From assembly GCF_001314995.1 (NCBI RefSeq), contig NZ_CP012938.1, positions 3,038,001-3,102,000 of the forward strand: 64,000 nt of DNA, read 5' to 3'. Below the pieces are notes generated by a model, which worked only from the letters and a program-made list of their open reading frames with translations, ran no database searches and was not told the DNA's origin. Made by a program: the position numbers and the translations under genes. The DNA is from Bacteroides ovatus. GTDB taxonomy: Bacteria > Bacteroidota > Bacteroidia > Bacteroidales > Bacteroidaceae. Of this stretch, positions 25,951 to 34,418 are shown piece after piece (position 1 is the first letter of the stretch; every line of letters begins with the position of its first letter).

Positions 25951-28900
25951 TCAATCGATAAGCAAAACAAAACCTCCTCGGGGTAATGTAGATACTTGTA
26001 TGGATGCAGTGACCTTTAATGTTTCAATACGGAAGCTGTGTGGAGTCTGCCCGTCGGCCATCAGCGTGGCTGTACGACCTTCAAGCCCCAACTGCTTCAA
26101 GTTCATCTTTAACTCTTGAGCAGATTCTGTACCATTTATCCCAGCCACATACCAAGCATTTCCTTTACGACGAGCCATCACGACATGATGGTCTGGATAA
26201 CCATTCAAGAGACGAGTTTCGTCCCAAGCGGTAGGGAGTTGGCTTAGCAACTGCTTAACTTCTTTTGGCAATGAACGATAGACAGATGGTCGATCGGGCA
26301 TATGCTGCAAAGCAGATTCAAAAAGGATAGGCAATGCCAACTCATGGCCATGCGTAGTGAAATGTGGGTGTTGGCTATCACTAAACGTACCTGGAGTATA
26401 GTCCATGGGCCCTATTACATTGCGCGTAAAGACCAAGGTACAATTGTGAGCTGCTGCACGGGGTCCTAATCTCTTGGCATTGTTATACCATTCTGCTCCA
26501 TACACAGCTTCTACTGTCATCAGATGGGGATAAGTGCGTTGCCATCCGCGCGGTACAGTTGCACCATGGAAGGTAATGAGCAAGCGTTGGCGAGCCGCTT
26601 CTTCAAGCAAGTCGAGATAATAGTTTACACTCTTGACATCATCTCCTTTGAAAAAGTCTACCTTAATTCCAGCCACCCCTTTTTCCTTCAGCCAAGTCAT
26701 TTCTTTTCTACGAGCATCGGGCGTATTCAGTTTGTATAGCGGACCTGGAGCGCCTTTCCCTATCCAATTGGTAGATGAATTGTACCATAGTAAAGGGCTC
26801 ACCTTATGTTCATGGCAATAACGCAAGGCATCGTCAATATTACCGCCATTACCCATGACATCCCATTCCCAATCAATAAGCAGATAGGGCCATTTCATAT
26901 CCACGGCAAGATCTGCATATTCTTTTACAATTTTGTAATCTTTGGAACCGTGATTATAAGCCCAGTAGATCCATGAGGCAGGTGCGGGGTTTATCCAATC
27001 GGTTGATGTCATTTCGGAGGGGTCAGATACATCTGTAACCAAAGTGGACTCCACTATATCAGCCATCGTTCCTGTAATCAGCACACGCCAAGGCGAGGTG
27101 TAACCTGCTTTTATTGGCAATGACTTGTCACCATATGTCACCTGATATTGATGGGGCTTAACCTTATTGTTCAAATAGCTGGCAGCATGGTCGCGACGTA
27201 ACCCAGCTTCCGTAATGAGCACAAACTGTTCCTGGGCTGCTTCAATCAAAGACGGATACCCCCAATCGAACTTTTTTGATTCGTTGGGAAGTGATCCGTC
27301 GGTTATCAAGGGATAGAACCGTTCATAACTTGTAGGATCGTAAGTCTGCATCCAGCGTTTAGTTCCTTGAGGAATATTGTAGGTAGTATGTTCGGACAAC
27401 AGAATTTCAGTTTTTCCTTTGGTAGCATCTATGTGTTGTGGCAATTGATAACGGAAAGCTACTCCGTCGTTATATACACGCAGAGTGAACTGCAACAGTT
27501 GCTTCTTGTCGTTTTCAAAGGTGTAGGTTCGTTCTACTCCATGGTTGACACAGTGGCTTCGTTTTCCAGTAATCATCACATAGTCATCGGTTATCTTCCT
27601 TTCATCTGAGACCGCTATCAACCAGACGCGTCGCGAGAAATCTCTTTGATTAGTCTTTAAGCCCAAAGAAATGGCAGACATCAACTGAGTAGGTGTTTGT
27701 CCTTGATGTGCGAAAGATACAGCTAACGAAGCTATTCCCCACTTTCCTGTTGAAATAGTGGGGATGGAAAGCGAAGCCGTTAATTTTCCATTCGGTGAAG
27801 TCAACGTAGTAGCTTCTTGGAGCATCTGGGGAGCATGGATAGGGGTGATAAATGCACGCCCTATAGCCTTGCGATTTTGCTTCAAAATAACCGATACTTT
27901 TCCTAACTCTTGCATCTTTCCTAACGTTAGGGAGACAGCAGGCTTGAAGTACACTTCTGTTGATTCATAGGGTTTCAAAGCGGACACTTCAGCAGAACCC
28001 AACATTTTTCCACGTCCTTTTCCATCGGTATATTCCACGCAAACGGTGCTGGGTTCTGCCGTTTCAAGACCAAAATTTTCAACTGTAATCCGGCAGTTCC
28101 CATCGGCAGTCAAACGAGGAGCACGAGCAGATAGTAAAGGGGAGTGAACCGATGCCTGAGGCAATCGCGCATAGCCATACGCAATGCTTCCGTCTTTCTT
28201 CTTTCCTATAAGTTTGAGAACAAAATCGTTGGAAGTAAGTCCATTTCCTTTTCCATCAAAGGTAAGTATCAAATCATTCCCCACCCGTTCGTGTTTCTTG
28301 ACCAGACATCCTCGTCCATAGTCCACTTCTGTTGGAGCTCCCAGACGGAGCGAAGCAATATCTAAATCGCTGTAAGGAGCGAAATGTTTTTCGGATGATA
28401 CCTTGACACGAATGTCACGAGACATACGGTCGATTTTTTTATTTCCTTCAACATGGAGCAGAAGACCGGGATTGAGAGGGATGGTTATATTTTTAGAGCT
28501 ATGGTTATCGCAGGCATCATCAGCAAACTTGAGCGTATCAATTACTGCAAAATTGGCCTGTACAGCACGTCCATATTCATCTTGCAAGACCTTAGGCCGT
28601 TCATATTTAAACCAATCTTCTTTTTTTCCATCTGCATGGCGGGCAATGCCCGGCATATACGCTTCTCCTGCATCCGTTGTCCAATCTATACCATTAGCCG
28701 AACGAAGGTAGTAAGCTATGCGACCATACCAATCATTTACAATCAAATTATACTGCACACTATCTTTCCAAACGACAGGGTCTTCAAAGCGACCATCTAC
28801 CTTGGGGTAGACGGATTCATTGCTTACCTGACTGAAATGAAAGCCATCTCGACTCACCCAAATACCACCACCACGGCACACCATCAGAAAAGAGCCATCT

Positions 28901-29490
28901 GACCTACGCGCAAACGATAGGTTGGATAGTCCTTCTACTATGTTGCGGTCGCGCGAATCGAAAGTGAGTTTTGACTTTTGCCATTTTCCGTTCAAGTTGT
29001 CGGTCACATAGCATCCATCGATTACATAGAGTACATAGCGTCCGTCAAGCAAACGATAAACTTCGGGGTTGTGTCCACGACCTATCATATTGCGCAGCTC
29101 AAAAGGTCCATACGGAGTATCGCTAACGGTATTGAACACATAAGACCTTGACCATTCCATATGACCGGCAGGTGAGCTTTCAAGCCATCCACAAACCATC
29201 AGATGGTATTTCCCATCGTCTGCCTTCACGATGTTTCCACCCCAAAATGACCAAATACGACTTTCTATTCCATTATCTGCCAATCTTAACTTGACCCCTT
29301 TAGCCCCCCAACTATCAGCTACTAACCTACTGCCTTGCATAGGCAGAAATCTATCCATAAATCGGGCACCTGGCACCAACTGTTCCCAAGATACAGGACG
29401 GGGACGTTCTGTTATTTGTGCTAAGACCGTAGTTGTAATGCCTAAAAATGTAGCCAGCGCTAAAGCCTGTATAAGTTTTTTATTTCCCAT
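25951..29490 (-). CDS. Beta-propeller-GH97 fusion, secreted
   Basis: A 1,179-residue secreted protein (signal peptide 1-25). Residues about 30-330 form a GH43/GH117-like five-bladed propeller (NPEVYRLLDG, FEDPVVW). An Ig-like linker region covers about 340-555, and a complete GH97 module runs from about 560 to 1179. In GH97 the retaining-type nucleophile is present as Asp945 (GIKVDFF), with Glu1000 55 residues later as likely acid/base, the same spacing as in the stand-alone GH97 at 45281-47284. This predicts a retaining alpha-galactosidase-type activity plus a second propeller activity or binding function. The propeller's catalytic status is unclear. It is the last gene of the GH115 operon. 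Confidence 0.8.
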   Translation of the reverse strand: MGNKKLIQALALATFLGITTTVLAQITERPRPVSWEQLVPGARFMDRFLPMQGSRLVADSWGAKGVKLRLADNGIESRIWSFWGGNIVKADDGKYHLMVCGWLESSPAGHMEWSRSYVFNTVSDTPYGPFELRNMIGRGHNPEVYRLLDGRYVLYVIDGCYVTDNLNGKWQKSKLTFDSRDRNIVEGLSNLSFARRSDGSFLMVCRGGGIWVSRDGFHFSQVSNESVYPKVDGRFEDPVVWKDSVQYNLIVNDWYGRIAYYLRSANGIDWTTDAGEAYMPGIARHADGKKEDWFKYERPKVLQDEYGRAVQANFAVIDTLKFADDACDNHSSKNITIPLNPGLLLHVEGNKKIDRMSRDIRVKVSSEKHFAPYSDLDIASLRLGAPTEVDYGRGCLVKKHERVGNDLILTFDGKGNGLTSNDFVLKLIGKKKDGSIAYGYARLPQASVHSPLLSARAPRLTADGNCRITVENFGLETAEPSTVCVEYTDGKGRGKMLGSAEVSALKPYESTEVYFKPAVSLTLGKMQELGKVSVILKQNRKAIGRAFITPIHAPQMLQEATTLTSPNGKLTASLSIPTISTGKWGIASLAVSFAHQGQTPTQLMSAISLGLKTNQRDFSRRVWLIAVSDERKITDDYVMITGKRSHCVNHGVERTYTFENDKKQLLQFTLRVYNDGVAFRYQLPQHIDATKGKTEILLSEHTTYNIPQGTKRWMQTYDPTSYERFYPLITDGSLPNESKKFDWGYPSLIEAAQEQFVLITEAGLRRDHAASYLNNKVKPHQYQVTYGDKSLPIKAGYTSPWRVLITGTMADIVESTLVTDVSDPSEMTSTDWINPAPASWIYWAYNHGSKDYKIVKEYADLAVDMKWPYLLIDWEWDVMGNGGNIDDALRYCHEHKVSPLLWYNSSTNWIGKGAPGPLYKLNTPDARRKEMTWLKEKGVAGIKVDFFKGDDVKSVNYYLDLLEEAARQRLLITFHGATVPRGWQRTYPHLMTVEAVYGAEWYNNAKRLGPRAAAHNCTLVFTRNVIGPMDYTPGTFSDSQHPHFTTHGHELALPILFESALQHMPDRPSVYRSLPKEVKQLLSQLPTAWDETRLLNGYPDHHVVMARRKGNAWYVAGINGTESAQELKMNLKQLGLEGRTATLMADGQTPHSFRIETLKVTASIQVSTLPRGGFVLLID

Positions 29491-29513
29491 CTTATAAAAT
29501 ATAATTATTTCAA

Positions 29514-31130
29514 TTATTTAGGGTTTGCACCATAGAAGTAAAGTGCTCCGTAACTCCAGTTGGGCTTCGGGGTACCGGGGAAATTTGGACGGTCCATGGT
29601 CAGCAATACATATTTATAGGGATATCCCTCTGGCAAAGGAACCAAACTGGCCCATACACGTTGCGCGGGTTTCGGCCAATGGGGTTGTAAATCCAAATTC
29701 AATTCACCTTTCAACTTAAGGTCTGGATAGGAATGGCAACGCAATTCGCCCAATCCACCCATGAAAACATAAACTTTGCCATCTATGCGTTGCATAGAGG
29801 TACCTGTAGAGTTCATCTTAATAGGATCTGCAACGGGGGTAAATATGCCATTCCAAGAATCGCTTTCAAAAGTACCTGATACAATACCATTTTTAAACAC
29901 ACTAGTGAGTAAACGCCATTTCTTCACATCGGTATCATAGAAGATACAAGGATCCTCATTGTGATGTTTCACATGTGTAGGCTCCACCTTGCGGGCTTTC
30001 ATCACCGAGAATCCACGACGCGGATCACGTTTAGAAGTGCCTATCACTAATCCTGTACCTGAACGTCCATCGCGATTATAGGTGCCACCAAAATCGCAGG
30101 CATAGGCACACCATTCTTGCGTTTGACGATTATAGAACAAGTGCGACGCATAGTCATTTCGCAGCAAGCCATCACCATGATCGTACATAATCATACCTTC
30201 AAAACGAACATCAAATACCGAAGGATCCACACTCAATACCCCTTGTGCAGACTGGAAAATATCTATACCACGACATGAAAAAGTGAACCACAAGCGGTTA
30301 TCGTCCATATAAGGGCTAAGGTCTTCATTTGAAATCAAACGGATATCTGCCTGACCGATACCAGATGAAAGATAAGAACGAGCACCACCAACTGCCGAAC
30401 ACCCTTTTAAATTGGAGATAACGTTAAAAGTAGCTTGTGCAGCATCCGTCTTACGACGAAAATCAATCGTCTTACTGAAGTTATTCTTCACAGATACATA
30501 ACCGATATAATCCGTATGTCCATTTTCTTCAATAAAAGCGCCCCACGAATGTCCATAGAGTTGGGCGCGAAGTTTGAAGGGACCATCTGGCAAATCATCC
30601 GTATAGCATTCCTGACGAACCAACTTGCCATCTTCATAGATGCGCAAATACACACCCTCCTTTTGAGTAGAACGATGAGCCACAAGCTGTACACGATCTT
30701 GCAAACCCAAACGAGCCAACTCAAAACCCACTTCCACACTGTCAGCCTTAACACCTTTGTCTCCCTTCAACGTTAGTTGATTGATGTCGACCTCATAAGT
30801 AGCAAACGGATTGACCGAACCTACATAGAAAGAAACAGGTGTTTGTCCACACTGATTAGAGAGCACCAACTGTCCCTTATTGATAACAGGCTTGAAATTT
30901 TTATCACATTCAGCTTCATCCATACCCTTGGTAGAAGGAAGAAAAGCAGGATGCATAGATTCGAAAGCCACGATTTCTGCAGGAACAAACTCTGACAGCG
31001 GAATATTATTAGAGAAGATAAAACGGCGCGAAGCCAAACGATGAAATTCCAAGTCAAGTGGATTGAGCTGCGCCCAACCATTCAGAAAGGTTGCGCAGAC
31101 CAAACCAAGCGTTATAAATATTTTCTTCAT
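29514..31130 (-). CDS. Secreted two-domain protein: jelly-roll plus unassigned beta-propeller (putative glycosidase)
   Basis: A 538-residue secreted protein (signal peptide 1-20, ...NGWAQ). The N-terminal half (about 22-265) looks like a concanavalin-type beta-sandwich. The C-terminal half (about 270-535) has repeated four-strand blades with GH32/43/117-superfamily features (NEDPCIFYDTDVKKWRLLTS, FYNRQTQEWCAYACDFGG). I cannot place it in a numbered glycoside hydrolase family. It sits between GH115 (23 bases upstream) and the propeller-GH97 fusion (23 bases downstream), so it is surely part of the same degradation pathway. Acidic residues near DHGDG and EDP could be catalytic, but this is a guess. 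Confidence 0.6.
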   Translation of the reverse strand: MKKIFITLGLVCATFLNGWAQLNPLDLEFHRLASRRFIFSNNIPLSEFVPAEIVAFESMHPAFLPSTKGMDEAECDKNFKPVINKGQLVLSNQCGQTPVSFYVGSVNPFATYEVDINQLTLKGDKGVKADSVEVGFELARLGLQDRVQLVAHRSTQKEGVYLRIYEDGKLVRQECYTDDLPDGPFKLRAQLYGHSWGAFIEENGHTDYIGYVSVKNNFSKTIDFRRKTDAAQATFNVISNLKGCSAVGGARSYLSSGIGQADIRLISNEDLSPYMDDNRLWFTFSCRGIDIFQSAQGVLSVDPSVFDVRFEGMIMYDHGDGLLRNDYASHLFYNRQTQEWCAYACDFGGTYNRDGRSGTGLVIGTSKRDPRRGFSVMKARKVEPTHVKHHNEDPCIFYDTDVKKWRLLTSVFKNGIVSGTFESDSWNGIFTPVADPIKMNSTGTSMQRIDGKVYVFMGGLGELRCHSYPDLKLKGELNLDLQPHWPKPAQRVWASLVPLPEGYPYKYVLLTMDRPNFPGTPKPNWSYGALYFYGANPK

Positions 31131-31153
31131 AAGATATGTTTTTGAGGTAAAGT

Positions 31154-34100
31154 TTATAATTCTACACTGGGTTTCCCCATATAGCTATAGTGAGCATTAT
31201 CGGGATTAACCACAATTTTTTCGAGCACTAACTCGGGGTCTATCATAATGATCTTGAGGGTGTGAACTCCAGCCTCCAATCTATCCATTTGCTGATCCAC
31301 CCAACGTAAACCATCGAGAATGTCAGAACGACGTGGCTTGCCATATCCGGCTAGTACAAACTTACGGTCCACTTCGGGTAGTGGTTTGAGGTTTTTGGAA
31401 CGACTTAAACTCTCAGGGGTATATTCCTTGAAAATATTATTCATGTTCTTACGCATGTCTATAATCACCGGTTCACCACCATCAATAGATACAGCCATTC
31501 GCAAACCACGAGCGGGATTAATGTCTTGTGTGGGCAGAATACCCAAGGCTAGTTTAAAGTCGGTTGGTTCAGGCAGGAAGAAGTCATACTCCATAGAAGG
31601 AAGTTGATCTATCTTCTGCAAACAACCTTTCTTCAATGTGGCACTTGGAGCCAGCACATTATTGATGAGCATGCAACTCTGTTCACGACCAAGTCCTGGA
31701 GCTTCCACCCATTGGGCATACTTGCCAGCATGGATGCGGCTATAACCAACAGCCATCATAGAAAACTCGCCACTACCGCCATATAACTTCTGACTATGAT
31801 CAGGTATTTGGAAATTGAGTGCATCAACCATCACATCCACCACAGCAGAAGAATGACGAATATTGACACAACCCTGATGACGACCAGCAGGCAGTTGCTT
31901 CCAGTCTATCGTCACCCGCAGTCGTATTTCGTCTATTCCCTCCACAGACTTCTCTGTATTCACTTTAATCCACGACTCAGAAGGCACAGCCTCTACCTTG
32001 CCCTCCAAAACGCCTTTGCCACGATTAAAGACATCAATATAATAGCTGTCACTACCTGCAATGGGTTGGAACAAAGGCAAGGAAGCCGTAGCTACATTGG
32101 CAGCGGGATAAGCTTGTTCACTTCCCTCCAAAGCTACACCCATACTTGACCGTGAAGCAGGCTTCACTACCTGGAATGGAGGCAGTTCATTCTTCTTGGG
32201 CATAGGCCAGCTGATGTAACCTATGTGGTTATCACTCATCATATACTTCCATTTTCCGTCGGCTACACAGTGGTTATAATAATCACTCATCTTCCTATCT
32301 TGTTCAAAAAGCACACAAGCACGTTCATACCAATAATTAGCTTGCAGACGTTGCTGTTTGGCATACAAGTTGTTTTTACCTGCTGCAATATACATTTCTG
32401 CCACACCTGCCGCAGCTTTAGCCGGATAGAGAACCAATTGATAATAGGCATCGCGCACTTCTTCAGGGAGTTTATACTCCAAAACCTCCGCTCTGCGCAC
32501 CAATCGGTGCCATTGCGCCAACTGACGATCACTCTCATTGAAGTTTACATGGCTAAATATCAGCGGATTTTGCACTTCTGCCTTGCGTGTGAGGTGATAG
32601 TTGGAATAAGTTGCTACAATATCCGCAATCTCAGCTGCATAGTTTTTACCAAAGATACTTTCTGCCCAAGCCAACGTATAAGAAGCCTCGTCTCCCACTT
32701 TTATCGCATCAGGATTCCAAGCATAGCGCATGATGAAATCAATGGGATATTCCTTAGGCTTGAGATCGCCCACGTTAATAATCCAAATACGGTCAATGCC
32801 TGATTGATAAGCCAAGTTGAGCTGTTCGCGCAGTTTGGGCACTGTAGTGGTGTTGACCCATCGATCGTTGGCGGGTCCCCCATTCATATCAATGTGATAG
32901 TATAACCCCATGCCACCGGGACGTTTGAGTTCCTCCTTCGGACCCGTCCGACGAATCTGCCCCCAATTGTTATCACAGAACAGAAGAGTTACATCTTCGG
33001 GCACTGTGAAGCCTGCGTCGTAGTAACGCTGTACTTCTGTGAAGATAGCCCACAATTGAGGAACCTCAGCCGGATTGGTCTGATATACCTCCTCGATAAT
33101 GGCACGTTGCCCTTTGATGACCTCTTCCAACACTCTCACATTCTCCACATCATCACCTTTACCCATGGGCGAATCACCATCGCCACGCATGCCAATGGTG
33201 ACAATGTTTTCAAATTTTTTGTTTCGTTCCAGACCTTCGCGAAAGAATTGATCGATGCGTTCCCGGTTATTGGCATAGTCCCATGGACCTACTTCTTTGC
33301 GACGCTTGGTATATTCTTTGTGTGCGCGCATCATGGGCTCGTGGTGCGATGTCCCCATCACGATACCATATTCATCTGCTAACACAGGGTTCATGGGATC
33401 ATCCTCATTGAAAGCATTAGCCCACATGGCTGGCCAAAGATAATTTGCCTTCAGTCTAAGCAGCAGTTCAAACATATGTACGTAAAGCTTGGAATTGAGA
33501 CCGCCAAACTTCTCGCGTCCCCAGCTGGCAAATGAGGGATGTTCATCATTGATAAAGATGCCACGGTATTTCACTTTCGGAGAAGGCATCACATAACGAC
33601 CTTCAGTCACATATATTTCTTTTTGTTGTGTTACCGGCACATCTGCCCACCAATACCAGGGAGATACGCCCATCTTCTCGCAAAGATCATAAATACCATA
33701 GATGGTACCGCGCTTATCGCTACCTGCAATTACAAGATTGCCATCAATCGTAGTGGTCACAAACGATTCCCATGTGCCTTTGATGTCTTTTACATCCAGC
33801 TTCTTTTGGGCAATGAGTTGGTCAATGATGCGACTCTTGCCGATGGTACCCACAATGATACCCTTGCGAGTTCCTGTAAGTCCGTTTGATTGATTGAGCA
33901 ACCCACTCACATCGACTGAATGGATGAGTTCCGCTTGAGCCGACGAGACCCGTTTTACATCTGCGATTAAATCCGATGCTGCATGTTGTACGCCCCTCCA
34001 ATCTTGTTCATCTATATAAATAGGTGAAGCTACTCCGTTTTTCACCAATGGCAAAGAAGATGCAGACGAATTAAATACTATATATTGGGGTAACAAATCA

Positions 34101-34183
34101 TACCCATTGCCAGCTCGAATCACTTGGAGCGAAGCCAACACACAAAAACATAAACTAAAAATAATTTTCATTGTTCCATTCAT
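31154..34183 (-). CDS. GH115 xylan alpha-1,2-glucuronidase
   Basis: A secreted protein of about 1,009 residues resembling GH115, enzymes that remove (4-O-methyl)glucuronic acid from internal xylose of xylan. The family core is visible in the stretches GIFINDEHPSFASWG, LKANYLWPAMW, EYGIVMGTSHHEPM and LLFCDNNWGQIRR, followed by the usual C-terminal beta-rich domain. The frame is open to 34240, but the ATG at 34183 is preferred. It starts a proper signal peptide (MNGTMKIIFSLCF, cleavage near VIRA) and lies 36 bases after a consensus -7 element. First gene of a three-gene leftward operon and strong evidence for a glucuronoxylan substrate. Confidence 0.93.
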   Translation of the reverse strand: MNGTMKIIFSLCFCVLASLQVIRAGNGYDLLPQYIVFNSSASSLPLVKNGVASPIYIDEQDWRGVQHAASDLIADVKRVSSAQAELIHSVDVSGLLNQSNGLTGTRKGIIVGTIGKSRIIDQLIAQKKLDVKDIKGTWESFVTTTIDGNLVIAGSDKRGTIYGIYDLCEKMGVSPWYWWADVPVTQQKEIYVTEGRYVMPSPKVKYRGIFINDEHPSFASWGREKFGGLNSKLYVHMFELLLRLKANYLWPAMWANAFNEDDPMNPVLADEYGIVMGTSHHEPMMRAHKEYTKRRKEVGPWDYANNRERIDQFFREGLERNKKFENIVTIGMRGDGDSPMGKGDDVENVRVLEEVIKGQRAIIEEVYQTNPAEVPQLWAIFTEVQRYYDAGFTVPEDVTLLFCDNNWGQIRRTGPKEELKRPGGMGLYYHIDMNGGPANDRWVNTTTVPKLREQLNLAYQSGIDRIWIINVGDLKPKEYPIDFIMRYAWNPDAIKVGDEASYTLAWAESIFGKNYAAEIADIVATYSNYHLTRKAEVQNPLIFSHVNFNESDRQLAQWHRLVRRAEVLEYKLPEEVRDAYYQLVLYPAKAAAGVAEMYIAAGKNNLYAKQQRLQANYWYERACVLFEQDRKMSDYYNHCVADGKWKYMMSDNHIGYISWPMPKKNELPPFQVVKPASRSSMGVALEGSEQAYPAANVATASLPLFQPIAGSDSYYIDVFNRGKGVLEGKVEAVPSESWIKVNTEKSVEGIDEIRLRVTIDWKQLPAGRHQGCVNIRHSSAVVDVMVDALNFQIPDHSQKLYGGSGEFSMMAVGYSRIHAGKYAQWVEAPGLGREQSCMLINNVLAPSATLKKGCLQKIDQLPSMEYDFFLPEPTDFKLALGILPTQDINPARGLRMAVSIDGGEPVIIDMRKNMNNIFKEYTPESLSRSKNLKPLPEVDRKFVLAGYGKPRRSDILDGLRWVDQQMDRLEAGVHTLKIIMIDPELVLEKIVVNPDNAHYSYMGKPSVEL

Positions 34184-34218
34184 GGTTTTTTCTTTTTTCA
34201 ATGATGATTTCTTTTTCA

Positions 34219-34227
34219 GCAAAAATA
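34219..34227 (-). promoter_or_regulatory. Promoter -7 element of the GH115 operon
   Basis: Minus strand TATTTTTGC, an exact TAnnTTTGY match, 36 bases upstream of the preferred GH115 start. No good -33 element at standard spacing, suggesting activation by the divergently encoded regulator. Confidence 0.6.
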
Positions 34228-34354
34228 GAGTATTCCTCACAAAACTTCTTCGACAGAAGATTCATTTATCCGTACTTATATTACATCACACTCAAAATAG
34301 AATACAGAAAAGGGGATGGAGAATAGATACAGCAGACATTTACCCTTAGAAGGC

Positions 34355-34386
34355 TTGCATGAATCAACATTAATATTTATTTTTGC
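34355..34386 (+). promoter_or_regulatory. Promoter of the hybrid two-component regulator
   Basis: A -33 TTG (34355-34357), a 20-base spacer and a -7 TATTTTTGC (34378-34386), close to the Bacteroides consensus. It gives a short leader of about 25 bases before the ATG at 34419. Unlike the divergent GH115 promoter it has a recognisable -33 element, consistent with constitutive expression. Confidence 0.6.
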
Positions 34387-34418
34387 AGCATTAACCTAAC
34401 GAAAAACTAATATTCCTT

